Assembly (NCBI GenBank): GCA_046346665.1
Contig: JAXMHQ010000026.1
Span: 1 to 64,000 of the forward strand
Source of the DNA: JAXMHQ01 sp046346665
GTDB taxonomy: Bacteria; Verrucomicrobiota; Verrucomicrobiia; Limisphaerales; JAXMHQ01
DNA: 64,000 nt
Direction: 5' to 3'
The notes below the pieces were generated by a model that was not told where the DNA came from, did not search any database, and was given only the letters and a program-made list of their open reading frames with translations. The translations under genes and the position numbers were made by a program. Shown here one piece after another: positions 15,481 to 24,219 of the stretch. Within the stretch, counting starts at the first letter, position 1, and each line of letters starts with the position of its first letter.

Positions 15481-17301
15481 ATGTCCTCGCATCATTCCAC
15501 CGCGTCCCACACGGACCCGACCTTCCGCTCCAAGCCAAGGCCCACCGGCGAGGTCGTCCGCCGCGTCAGCGTCTACCTGCGGCCCTATCCCTGGATGGTT
15601 CTCGGGACCATCGCTTGCGCCGTGCTCTCGCTCGGCTGCGGATTTCTCTACCCGGCCCTGACCGGCGTGATCATCGGCCAGGTTATTCGGCAGGAGCGGG
15701 GGGACCTCCTGCTCCCCGCCGCGCTCGGCCTCATCGCGGCATTCCTCTTGCGCGAAATGTTCAACGCCATCCGCATCCGCATCAACAACAGGCTGGAACA
15801 AAACGTCATCTACGACATGCGCCGCCAGGTGTATGCGCGCCTGCAGCGGCTCCCGGTCCCGTGGTTCGACCAGCGGGCGACGGGCGATCTCATGACGCGC
15901 ATCATTGAGGACGTGAACAACGTGGAGCGCCTGCTGATCGACGGGGTGGAGCAGGGGACAGTGGCGTTGTTGAGCATCGCCGGAGCCCTGGTGTTCATGG
16001 CGCTGTCGAGCGGATCTCTCACGCTCGTGGCGCTGGTGCCGGCGCCGTTCCTCGCCGGCGGCGCGCTCTGGTACACCCTCACCGCGCATCACCGCTACCG
16101 CCGCCAGCGCGAAGCCTCCAGCGCCCTCAACGCGCTGCTCATGGACAATCTCCAGGGCATCCGCCAGATCAAGGCCTTCGGCCGCCAGCCGCACGAAGAC
16201 CAGCGCTTCGAAGCCCGGGCCAATGACCTCCGGGAAGGCACCCTCGTCGTCATGCGCGCCTGGGCCGTTTACGGCCCCGCAATGCAATTCATCGGCGCGC
16301 TCGGCATCGCCCTCGTCCTCTGGGTCGGCGGCGCTCAGGTGCTCCGGCACGAACTCCGGGTCGAACAACTCGTCGCGTTCATGCTCTACACCGGCATGTT
16401 TTTCTACGAGCCGATCGGGCGCCTGCACGGGTTGAACCAGATGTTGCAGTCGGCGCGGGCGGCCGCGGCGCGGGTGTTCGACATCCTCGACGCCCCCGCC
16501 GAGCGGGCCGGACGCGAGGCGCGGTTCACCGGCCCGGTGCGCGGCGATGTCGTCTACGAGGATGTCGGTTTCACCTACAACGAGGACCGAGTGGTGTTGC
16601 GCAACATCCGGCTGCACGCGCATCCGGGCGAGATGGTGGCGCTCGTCGGACCTACCGGCGCCGGAAAATCCACGCTCGTCAACCTGCTGCCCGCGTTTTA
16701 CGAGGCGACCTCGGGACGGATTCTGATCGACGGCCAGGATATCCGTGAAATCTCACTGGAGAACCTGCGCAGCCAGATCGGCGTGGTCAGCCAGGAGGCT
16801 TTCCTCTTCAACGGCACCCTGCGGGAGAACATCCTCTACGGCCGGCTCGACGCGACGGAATCCGAGCTCGTCGAGGCGTCGCGCGCGGCGAACTGCCATG
16901 AATTCATTTCGCGCCTGCCGCTGGGATACGATTCGCGCGTCGGGGAGCGCGGCGTGAAGCTCAGCGTCGGCGAAAAGCAGCGGGTCAGCATTGCGCGAGC
17001 GCTGTTGAAAAATGCCCCGATCCTGGTGCTCGACGAGGCCACGGCGAGCGTGGACACCGCCACCGAGCGTCTGATCCAGGAGGCCCTCGAACGACTCATG
17101 GCGAACCGCACCAGCTTCGTGATCGCGCACCGCCTCAGCACGATTCGAAACGCGCACCAGATCCTGGTGCTGCGCCAGGGTTCCATCGTCGAGCGAGGCA
17201 CCCACGATGAATTAATGGCGGGCGACGGCTTGTACGCGCGGCTGGCGCGGATCCAGGGGACCCGGCTGATCGAGGAAAGTTTCGAGAAACTCGCGGAATG
17301 A
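15481..17301 (+). CDS. ABC exporter, fused permease and ATPase (MsbA-like)
   Basis: A 606-residue half-transporter. An N-terminal six-helix membrane domain (about residues 30-330, starting YPWMVLGTIACAVLSLGCGF) is followed by a nucleotide-binding domain. The ATPase has Walker A GPTGAGKSTLVNLL, Q-loop IGVVSQEAFLF, signature LSVGEKQRVSIARAL, Walker B ILVLDEATASVD and the switch His in FVIAHRLSTIR. Homodimers of this class export lipid A, lipids or drugs. A lipid role is plausible but the cargo cannot be read from the sequence. No second half-transporter is adjacent. Confidence 0.92.
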   Translation: MSSHHSTASHTDPTFRSKPRPTGEVVRRVSVYLRPYPWMVLGTIACAVLSLGCGFLYPALTGVIIGQVIRQERGDLLLPAALGLIAAFLLREMFNAIRIRINNRLEQNVIYDMRRQVYARLQRLPVPWFDQRATGDLMTRIIEDVNNVERLLIDGVEQGTVALLSIAGALVFMALSSGSLTLVALVPAPFLAGGALWYTLTAHHRYRRQREASSALNALLMDNLQGIRQIKAFGRQPHEDQRFEARANDLREGTLVVMRAWAVYGPAMQFIGALGIALVLWVGGAQVLRHELRVEQLVAFMLYTGMFFYEPIGRLHGLNQMLQSARAAAARVFDILDAPAERAGREARFTGPVRGDVVYEDVGFTYNEDRVVLRNIRLHAHPGEMVALVGPTGAGKSTLVNLLPAFYEATSGRILIDGQDIREISLENLRSQIGVVSQEAFLFNGTLRENILYGRLDATESELVEASRAANCHEFISRLPLGYDSRVGERGVKLSVGEKQRVSIARALLKNAPILVLDEATASVDTATERLIQEALERLMANRTSFVIAHRLSTIRNAHQILVLRQGSIVERGTHDELMAGDGLYARLARIQGTRLIEESFEKLAE

Positions 17302-17330
17302 TTTTCAGCGCGCGGTTGCCCGCTTCCTAA

Positions 17331-17350
17331 CCGCAATCGTGAGATTGCGG
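17331..17350. repeat. Perfect-arm palindrome, GTAGCCGC family core
   Basis: CCGCAATCGTGAGATTGCGG, an 8-base perfect inverted pair around GTGA. It lies between the convergent exporter and coiled-coil genes. It is a partial copy of the elements at 15333 and 29440 and could also serve as a bidirectional terminator stem, although no T-run follows. Confidence 0.7.
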
Positions 17351-17378
17351 CTCCTCGGCGATGATACTCCGCGGCTCT

Positions 17379-18794
17379 TTACTGCAGTCGCTGCGGCATC
17401 TGGTTGACCTGCGACGCGAGCTGGGAGAGGACTTCACCGGGGTGCTGCGGCCGGACATCGTCGCCGAACTGGAAGGTCGCCATGGCGTCAAATTTGTTGA
17501 TCAGCATGCAATAGGTGCTGTTCGCCATGACGCCCAGCAGTTCGCCCGTTTTGTTGAACACCAGGTCGCCCCGCGACGGATTGAATTTGCCGAACAACCC
17601 TTTCAACAGGTTCCGGTCGAGCTTCACATAATCAGGCGTGGCCAGGTCGATCTCGAACCGGCATTCGCCGTAATATCCCTCCTGCGCCCCGATCAGGAAC
17701 GCCTCCTGGAACTTGAATGGATCGTGCGCGACGGGATAGATCTTTCCACCGAGCCGCCGTGCGTCCTCGGGGCTCACGGGGATGAGCACCAAGCGCGGAT
17801 CGGGCCAGTAAAACGACAAGGACCGGATGGGCAGGGTGGTTTCGTTGCGGCTCAGGACTCCGCTCATGGCGGCCCAGTCGGTGCCCGGGCTGCCGAACGT
17901 GAGCGGCGTGTCCTGGACATGGCACAGCGCGAAAATGTTGGTGCCGTCGCCGACCAGGATGGTCTGGGCCTGCTTGCCGTTCGACGCGTCCGCGAACCGG
18001 CCGGATTTCACGGCGCTGATGCGGGCCTGGACGCGGTTGGTGATGAATTGGCTGAATACCAGGTTGGGCGTCAGCGCGGTGTTGGCCCGGATTTCCTGTT
18101 CGAGCTGGCCGGACTTGGTGGCGAGCGCCTTGACGCCTTCGGCGAGTTTCGCCTTCTCCTCGCGCTCGGTCTTGACCTCTTCGGTCATGCGATTGACCTG
18201 TTCCGCGGCGTGGCGTTTTTCGACTTCGGCGATCTGGAGCTGGCCCGCGAGCTGTTGTTTCTCGGAGAGCACCGCCTGGTTGCTGCTGGCGAGCTGCGCG
18301 AGCTGCCGCTGGAGCGCCTCGGATTCGTCGGATTTCTTCTTCAACTCGGCTTCCAGCGCGGAGAGTTTTTCGTTGGACAACAGCGTGGCGCTGGCGCTGT
18401 TCTGAAGCTGGCGGTTGAGCGACTGAAGGTTGGTCTGGGCCTGCGCGTATTGTTCCTGGAGCGCAGACTGGTCCTGCAAGAGTTTTTGCGCCTGCCGATC
18501 CCGGGCGGCGAGTTCCTCCTGCAGGTTGGTGAATTGCTGTTCGCGCTGAGTGACCGCCTCCCGGCTCCTTGCCAGTTGCGCGACGAGCTGCTCCTGCGCC
18601 TTACGCTCCTCGTCCAGCGCCAGCCGCATCGCCGTCGCCAGGTCGTTGTCCCGCCCGACCGGCTTGGCCGCCGCGTCGGGATCCTGCGGCCTCCGCGTGC
18701 CTTCGTCCGCCACCCGGTTGACCTCGAGCGTGGAGAAGGTCAGCAGGCTGACCAGCAGGAAATCGCAGATGACGATGAGGATGCTGCGGTTCAT
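17379..18794 (-). CDS. MotB/ExbD-like membrane-anchored coiled-coil protein
   Basis: A 471-residue protein with one N-terminal transmembrane helix carrying an acidic residue (MNRSILIVICDFLLVSLLTF, Asp11), as in MotB, ExbD and TolR stator subunits. Residues about 60-210 form a long coiled coil. The C-terminal ~230 residues include GDLVFNKTGELLGVMANS, which resembles the end of trypsin-like domains (GGPVFN..GELIG) but lacks the catalytic Ser. The gene is translationally coupled (ATGA overlap) to the upstream MotA/ExbB-like gene. I infer an ion-driven membrane complex with an extracytoplasmic arm. The function is unknown and the C-terminal fold assignment is tentative. Confidence 0.75.
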   Translation of the reverse strand: MNRSILIVICDFLLVSLLTFSTLEVNRVADEGTRRPQDPDAAAKPVGRDNDLATAMRLALDEERKAQEQLVAQLARSREAVTQREQQFTNLQEELAARDRQAQKLLQDQSALQEQYAQAQTNLQSLNRQLQNSASATLLSNEKLSALEAELKKKSDESEALQRQLAQLASSNQAVLSEKQQLAGQLQIAEVEKRHAAEQVNRMTEEVKTEREEKAKLAEGVKALATKSGQLEQEIRANTALTPNLVFSQFITNRVQARISAVKSGRFADASNGKQAQTILVGDGTNIFALCHVQDTPLTFGSPGTDWAAMSGVLSRNETTLPIRSLSFYWPDPRLVLIPVSPEDARRLGGKIYPVAHDPFKFQEAFLIGAQEGYYGECRFEIDLATPDYVKLDRNLLKGLFGKFNPSRGDLVFNKTGELLGVMANSTYCMLINKFDAMATFQFGDDVRPQHPGEVLSQLASQVNQMPQRLQ

Positions 18795-20455
18795 AAATGA
18801 ATCGCGATGGCTTGCGGCGCCGCAGGCGTCGACGACGCCGGCGAATCCTGCGGCGTGGACTCGGCTTCCAGCAGCAGCGTGCGCCGCGCGGGGCGGAGAT
18901 GGAAGATCTTGAAGACGGACACAAAGATGATGCCGAACGACGTCGAGGAGTAGGCAGCCATCAGGCTGAACTTGATGACGCCCATCGACACGAGGATCAG
19001 CGAGATGATGGTGCCCACGAAGCCGAGATACAACCCGGCGTCGAAGAGGTGGTCCTCGTTTTCCAGCAGCTTGAGCTTGGTCCGGGCCGGGACCCGCTGG
19101 CGGCGGATCTCGGCCAGCTTGAGCACGCAGGCGGTGTAGAGCAGCCCCTGAAGGACAAAAAACAGGAGCAGGGTCAACAGGATGGGTTCGTTCATAATGT
19201 GTGTTTGGGTTGGCGCGGGCCCGGCGGGCGCCGCACCGCCCGCCATGGGCAGGTGCAGCCGCAGCGGGATCTGGGCTCTCTGGTCGTCCTGGGCGAGAAA
19301 CGGCTCGCTCACGAAAACCAAAGCCAGCAGGAAACCCAGCGCGAACAAAATCTCACGGGCGACATGAAATCCCTGGACCTGCAGCGGCCGCTCCAGCGCG
19401 GGCGTCTTCGGCCGCGCAAAATGAATCGCCGTCGCCAGCAGGAATCCGCCCGCCAAATACAAGAACCACTTGAACCCCAGCGCCAGCATCGGGGTTCGGA
19501 ATGAAACCTCCAGCCCCAGGGGCGGCAGCGCCGACCGGCTCACCCGCTGGTTGCGACGCAGCAGCTCCTCAAGCCCGCCCGATCCCGCCGCCACGCCCTC
19601 GCCCAGTTCCACCATTCCCGTCTGGCTGAACGCGTCAAGGTAATGCGCCACCGCGGCGGGATTGCCGGATAACACCACGGCCGAAAACAACAGCGGCACC
19701 TGCCGGGCCGACACCCGCGCCGCCTGCGCCAGCGACCGCAACGTCGCAGGATCCTCGACGCGCGCCACAAAAAGATTCAACTGCGACCCGTTCATCCGCT
19801 GGCCCAGCGATAAAAAGTCCATCAACAGCTCCTCCAACGGCACGGTGTCGGAGCCGCTGTTGGCGGATGCCGCCGCGGCGGCGATCCGGTTGCTGAGGTT
19901 CGCTGTGAGAAAACCGCCGTCGAGCAGCAACCCGGTCATCGCCAGCGTGGCTTCCAGCGCCTGGCCCGAAGCCGATCGCGCCGGGGGAAAGACCTGGGTG
20001 TTGGTCGCGTTGCGGAACCGGAGCAGTTCGGCAACGGCGGGGCTGGGCGAGGATTCCAGGAGCTTCAGCGTGCGCTCCCGGCTGGCGCGTTGAATCATGA
20101 AATCGGATACCGGCTGAAGACTCACGCGATCCTCGGCGGCGGGCGTCGCGGCGCCCGGAGCGGCGTAACCGGCTTTTCGGCTCGTGTCGGGATGATCCGC
20201 GGCGATCGTGGCGTCGAGCCGCTGCCAGCCCGGGATCTGCCGTTCTTCGGCCACCTGGAGCACGAAGACCGCACCGTCGGTGTTCCGGTCCCGCTCCAGT
20301 TCAAGCCCGCGGTCGGCGAGGCTGGGCGTGCCGCGGCCGGCAAACTGCAAAACACTGGCGTCCACGGCCCGCAGGTGCGCCGGCACCAGCAGACCGCAAA
20401 GGACCATCCCCAGACCGAGGACGATGCAAATGAGAAGCCCAAGCCACCGATTCAT
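18791..20455 (-). CDS. MotA/TolQ/ExbB-like membrane protein with large N-terminal domain
   Basis: About 554 residues from ATG 20455 (an ATG at 20479 would add eight). The N-terminal helix (WLGLLICIVLGLGMVLCGLL) is followed by a ~300-residue extracytoplasmic region without recognised motifs. Several membrane helices come after residue ~310. The last two (LYLGFVGTIISLILVSMGVI and YSSTSFGIIFVSVFKIF) match the pore-helix pattern of MotA/TolQ/ExbB proteins (LGLLGTV... and ALxTTAxGL). It is followed, with a 4-base overlap, by a MotB/ExbD-like gene with an intramembrane Asp. Together they resemble a proton- or sodium-driven stator. No flagellar, TonB or Zorya genes are nearby. Confidence 0.7.
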   Translation of the reverse strand: MNRWLGLLICIVLGLGMVLCGLLVPAHLRAVDASVLQFAGRGTPSLADRGLELERDRNTDGAVFVLQVAEERQIPGWQRLDATIAADHPDTSRKAGYAAPGAATPAAEDRVSLQPVSDFMIQRASRERTLKLLESSPSPAVAELLRFRNATNTQVFPPARSASGQALEATLAMTGLLLDGGFLTANLSNRIAAAAASANSGSDTVPLEELLMDFLSLGQRMNGSQLNLFVARVEDPATLRSLAQAARVSARQVPLLFSAVVLSGNPAAVAHYLDAFSQTGMVELGEGVAAGSGGLEELLRRNQRVSRSALPPLGLEVSFRTPMLALGFKWFLYLAGGFLLATAIHFARPKTPALERPLQVQGFHVAREILFALGFLLALVFVSEPFLAQDDQRAQIPLRLHLPMAGGAAPAGPAPTQTHIMNEPILLTLLLFFVLQGLLYTACVLKLAEIRRQRVPARTKLKLLENEDHLFDAGLYLGFVGTIISLILVSMGVIKFSLMAAYSSTSFGIIFVSVFKIFHLRPARRTLLLEAESTPQDSPASSTPAAPQAIAIHL

Positions 20456-20663
20456 CGCGCGTTTCCCAGCAATTTGCATACCCCCACGGACCCGCACTCC
20501 GGCGGACGCATGCGCCAATCCACTTATTAGAAACCATTTGTGCCTTGTCAAGGCAACTCGGGAAAACCTTGCCCGGCCCCGGCCGTCCCGCCACCGCGCC
20601 GCCCACGGGGCAGAAAACACCAAATGACTTGCGAAACCTGCCGCGAAACAGGATGCTCACCCC

Positions 20664-21056
<393 letters not shown>

Positions 21057-21112
21057 TTCCAGGATACCGTTTCATCCGCTAAATCCGGCTTAACCCGCCC
21101 CCCGGGCCGTCG

Positions 21113-22207
21113 ATGATTGTAGGATCAGGCATGAACACGGTCACCGACCCCAGTGCCCGCGACGAAACGCGCGAGAAAGCCCGCGTTACACTCGCCCGGA
21201 TCCACGCCGGACTCGAGTCGCGCGTGGTCCCCATGGTCGGCCAGGTCGTCCGAATCATCCGCGACATCAGCGGCAAGGCCGATCGCATGTCTGTCAACGA
21301 CCTCGCGGAATCCATCAACAGCGAGCCCACCACCATGGGCCGCATCGTGTCCATGGCGGGCTCGGTCGGATTCAACTCCCACGGCGCCGAGATCAAATCC
21401 ATCCACCACGCGATCAGCCTGATCGGGTTCGACCGCGTGCGGTCCCTGGCAATTTCCATTTTGCTTTTCGAACACGCGCAGTCCGATCACACTGCCGCCG
21501 CGAACCGCGAGCTGGCGGGCGCGGCGTTTGTCGGCGGACTGGTGTCGTCCGAGATGGCGCGCCGTGTGATGATGGTCGATCCCGAGCTCGCGTTTATTTG
21601 CGGCGCACTGCGCGGCTACGGGCGGATGCTCGCGGCGACTTTCCTGCCCGCCGAATACGCGCGCTCGCTCAAATCGGCAAATCCGGAAAATCCCGACGCT
21701 TCCTTCAAGGCGGAGTTCGGACTCGCGCCGCTCGACCTGGCCCGGCAGCTCCTGGGCGGGATGCAAATGCCGAAGGCAATCACGGCCACGTTCGTGCGGC
21801 TCTCGCCGCCAACCCGCCGGCGCGCCGCGGGCAACGCGACCACCGGCCTGATTGCCGCGGCGGAAATGGGCCTGCGCACCGCGGAACTGCTCCAGACGCC
21901 GGGACTCACGATCGATGGATTTGAAGTGCGCATGGAGCATTTGAGCCGGGAGTACGACGCCCCGTTCCTGCTCACGCGGACCGGCGCGCGCGAGCTGCTC
22001 CAGCTCCTCGTGAATGTGCTGGAATGTTTCCGCTTCCGCGCCGGCTCCTATGTCGGCGCCGTCCAGCTCTTCCGCCGCATCGAACGCCTGATGTCCGAAC
22101 ACCCCCAGCCCGCCGCCGCCGAATTCCGTCCCGTGGTCCCCCCCGCCCCCGCCCCGCTCGCCCCGCCCCCGCCGCCCAAACCCGCCATCGGCGATTTCGA
22201 CATCTGA
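21113..22207 (+). CDS. HDOD-domain protein
   Basis: A 364-residue protein with an HDOD domain at about residues 15-230: LARIHAGLESRVVPMVGQVV at the start, then SVNDLAESINSEPTTMGRIV and IHHAISLIGFDRVRSLAIS. HDOD domains are HD-related regulatory modules without a full metal-binding site, common in signalling and motility or cell-cycle control. The C-terminus is a proline-rich tail (PAPAPLAPPPPPKPA). The start may be ATG 21113 or the in-frame ATG 21131. It follows nuoA with a short gap, and the transposon-like element begins 5 bases after the stop. Confidence 0.85.
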   Translation: MIVGSGMNTVTDPSARDETREKARVTLARIHAGLESRVVPMVGQVVRIIRDISGKADRMSVNDLAESINSEPTTMGRIVSMAGSVGFNSHGAEIKSIHHAISLIGFDRVRSLAISILLFEHAQSDHTAAANRELAGAAFVGGLVSSEMARRVMMVDPELAFICGALRGYGRMLAATFLPAEYARSLKSANPENPDASFKAEFGLAPLDLARQLLGGMQMPKAITATFVRLSPPTRRRAAGNATTGLIAAAEMGLRTAELLQTPGLTIDGFEVRMEHLSREYDAPFLLTRTGARELLQLLVNVLECFRFRAGSYVGAVQLFRRIERLMSEHPQPAAAEFRPVVPPAPAPLAPPPPPKPAIGDFDI

Positions 22208-22212
22208 ACGGA

Positions 22213-22267
22213 TTCACAATTATAGGACTGACCCCTTTGCCAAAGGGGTCAGTCCTATAATTGTGAA
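22213..22267. repeat. Left 55-bp terminal palindrome
   Basis: A perfect inverted repeat with 27-base arms around a single central C. The arm starts TTCACAATTATAGGACTGAC and continues CCCTTTG. It would fold into a long hairpin in single-stranded DNA, the usual substrate of Y1 transposases. It begins 5 bases after the HDOD gene stop. Confidence 0.92.
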
Positions 22268-22322
22268 AAGTGCAGTTTTTCACTTTACCAGGAGTGGTAG
22301 GACCACCAATTTACTTGCCGGG

Positions 22323-23342
22323 ATGGCCAGGGCATTGAGAGTCGAATATCCGGGCGCCGTATATCACATCATGGCGCGGGGGGATCAGGGGCAGTCCATT
22401 TTTGCGGACGACTCTGACAGGAGGCGTCTGCTGGAGACGCTAGCGGAAGCCTGTGAGAAAACAGGCTGGCTCATACATGCCTATGTGCTGATGGGGAACC
22501 ACTATCACCTGCTGGCGGAAACTCCCGAAGCCAACCTTGTTGTCGGTATGAAATGGCTGCAAGGCACCTACACACAACGCTACAATTCCCGGCACGACAT
22601 TTACGGGCATCTCTTCCAGGGACGCTACAAGGCGATCGTGGTCGATGGCAGGGATCCCCATTACTTCCAGGTGGTGAGCACGTATATCCATTTGAACCCC
22701 GCGCGAGCCGGGCTCGTCCAGATCGATGACCGGAGCCTGGGAACCTATCCGTGGAGCAGTTATCCATTCTACCTTAGCCGATCCTGTCCGAAGTGGTTAT
22801 GCAGGTCCAGGGTGATGGCCAGCCTTGGCCTGCGTGAAGAAGATCGCGACAGATATGAAGCGAACCTGCAAAGGCGGGTATTGGAACTCGGGATGGAACA
22901 GGGCCGCAGCGAACTGGAAGCCCAGTGGAAAGCCCTGCGTCGGGGCTGGTATTTTGGAGGCGAGGACTTCTATGAGAAGTTACAGCGTATGTTGCCGAAA
23001 GCGGTAAAGGGTGGACGTCGTGATTCCTACTCTGGCCCCGCGCGCCTGGCGCATGACACCGCTGCCGCGGAAGAATTACTGCTAAGGGGAATGCGTGTGC
23101 TCGGCATTTCATCCGCGGACCTTGCCCGAATGCCCGCGGGCGCCATCGAAAAGACGGCCCTGGCCTGGTGGTTGCGTGGGCGGACGGTTATACCTCTGCG
23201 CTGGGTTGCCAGCAGACTGGGAATGGGTCATTACACGCGCGTGAGCCAGGCGGTTGCCGGGATGAATCGCAATCCCGGCGGCCAACTGCGGCAATTGCGA
23301 TCTGCTTTGCTTGGGATCCCCGACCTGGAGGTTACCAAATGA
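22323..23342 (+). CDS. REP-associated tyrosine transposase (RAYT, Y1/HUH family)
   Basis: A 339-residue single-strand transposase. ATG 22323 is chosen because the family N-terminus (MARALRVEYPGAVYHIMARG) starts there; the open frame begins upstream inside the palindrome. The HUH metal site is His60-Tyr-His62 in MGNHYHLLAE. The nucleophilic Tyr is 83 or 87 in LQGTYTQRYN, followed by the family pattern GHLFQGRYKAIVVD and STYIHLNPARAGL. A C-terminal ~150-residue helical extension (LARMPAGAIEKTALAWWLRG, then VASRLGMGHYTRVSQ) looks like a DNA-binding helix-turn-helix. These enzymes cut and move short palindromic (REP-like) elements. The gene appears intact. Confidence 0.92.
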   Translation: MARALRVEYPGAVYHIMARGDQGQSIFADDSDRRRLLETLAEACEKTGWLIHAYVLMGNHYHLLAETPEANLVVGMKWLQGTYTQRYNSRHDIYGHLFQGRYKAIVVDGRDPHYFQVVSTYIHLNPARAGLVQIDDRSLGTYPWSSYPFYLSRSCPKWLCRSRVMASLGLREEDRDRYEANLQRRVLELGMEQGRSELEAQWKALRRGWYFGGEDFYEKLQRMLPKAVKGGRRDSYSGPARLAHDTAAAEELLLRGMRVLGISSADLARMPAGAIEKTALAWWLRGRTVIPLRWVASRLGMGHYTRVSQAVAGMNRNPGGQLRQLRSALLGIPDLEVTK

Positions 23343-23343
23343 A

Positions 23344-23398
23344 TTCACAATTATAGGACTGACCCCTTTGCGAAAGGGGTCAGTCCTATAATTGTGAA
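23344..23398. repeat. Right 55-bp terminal palindrome
   Basis: The same palindrome as at 22213-22267, in the same orientation, with a central G instead of C. It lies directly after the transposase stop codon. Confidence 0.92.
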
Positions 23399-23466
23399 TT
23401 GCGGGTGCGCGGGCGGGGTGCTTTCGGTCTTCACCTTGGTCCGGGCGGGGGGCATACTTCACGCGG

Positions 23467-24219
23467 ATGACTTCGCAGCCTGAGTTCCGCGAATTGCCGG
23501 GCGAGCTGCCGCGCACGGTGCTGGTGGCGTGCAGGGTTTTTGAAGGGGAAATTGCGCTGCACGCGAGAGGCGCTTCGCACATCGTTGAGACCCGGTTTCT
23601 GGAGATGGGATTGCACGATCGACCGCGGGAATTGCGGGGGTCGATCCAGGCCATCCTGGAGGAATTGGACGGCCGGGATGATTTGGAGGCGGTGGCCCTG
23701 GCTTACGGGCTGTGCGGAAACGGCACAGCGGGGCTGGGCTTGTCGCGCCACCGGCTGATCCTGCCGCGCGCGCACGATTGCATCGCGCTGTTCATGGGCA
23801 GCGCAGCCGCCGCGGCGCGTCACGGCGACTCCCACCCCGCCTGCCATTACTACACTCCGGGGTGGAATCGAGGGCGGCGGGTTCCGGGACCGGACCGGCT
23901 TGAGTCGCTGGAGCGGGAGCTTCGGTTTCGGTTCGACGCCGACCAGGTGGGGTATCTTCTCGAAGTCGAGCGTGCGCAGTGGACGGTGCGTGACACGGCG
24001 GTGTTCATCGATCTCGGCACGCCCGATGCCGGGTCGGAAGCGGCATATGCCCGGCGCTGCGCCGAATGGCTGGGGTGGAAATTCGACTGGATTCGCGGCG
24101 ATCCCCGCTGGCTGAAGGATTTGATCTGGGGCCGATGGGACGAGGCGCGATTCCGCGTGATCCCCGCCGGCGCGGGTGGTCCGCGCGATCCCGATCCGGC
24201 CGCCTTTTCGCCACCGTGA
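23467..24219 (+). CDS. DUF1638 protein
   Basis: A 250-residue protein with the conserved DUF1638 features: VLVACRVFEGEI near the N-terminus, LAYGLCGNGTAGL, RAHDCIALFMGS, and a Trp-rich region ending WLKDLIWGRWDEARFRVIP. The conserved Cys and His suggest a metal or cofactor site, but no activity is established as far as I know. DUF1638 genes often sit beside corrinoid-methyltransferase genes and their ASKHA-type reactivators. Here the next gene is such a reactivator, and its GTG start overlaps this gene's stop, implying coupled translation and a shared pathway. Confidence 0.85.
   Translation: MTSQPEFRELPGELPRTVLVACRVFEGEIALHARGASHIVETRFLEMGLHDRPRELRGSIQAILEELDGRDDLEAVALAYGLCGNGTAGLGLSRHRLILPRAHDCIALFMGSAAAAARHGDSHPACHYYTPGWNRGRRVPGPDRLESLERELRFRFDADQVGYLLEVERAQWTVRDTAVFIDLGTPDAGSEAAYARRCAEWLGWKFDWIRGDPRWLKDLIWGRWDEARFRVIPAGAGGPRDPDPAAFSPP

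Larger units (their letters stand above)
22213..23398 (+). mobile_element. RAYT element bounded by two 55-bp palindromes
   Basis: A compact 1186-base element: an identical-looking 55-base palindrome at each end (22213-22267 and 23344-23398) enclosing a single REP-associated tyrosine transposase gene. The transposase stop codon is 1 base from the right palindrome. The two ends differ only at the central base (C versus G). This is the structure expected of a REPtron-like or IS200/IS605-related unit that recognises DNA hairpins. Confidence 0.85.

Noticed and set aside
17379..20455. Zorya-type or flagellar stator
   Set aside because: No ZorC/ZorD/ZorE or flagellar genes are adjacent, and the C-terminal domain of the MotB-like partner is not OmpA-like peptidoglycan-binding.
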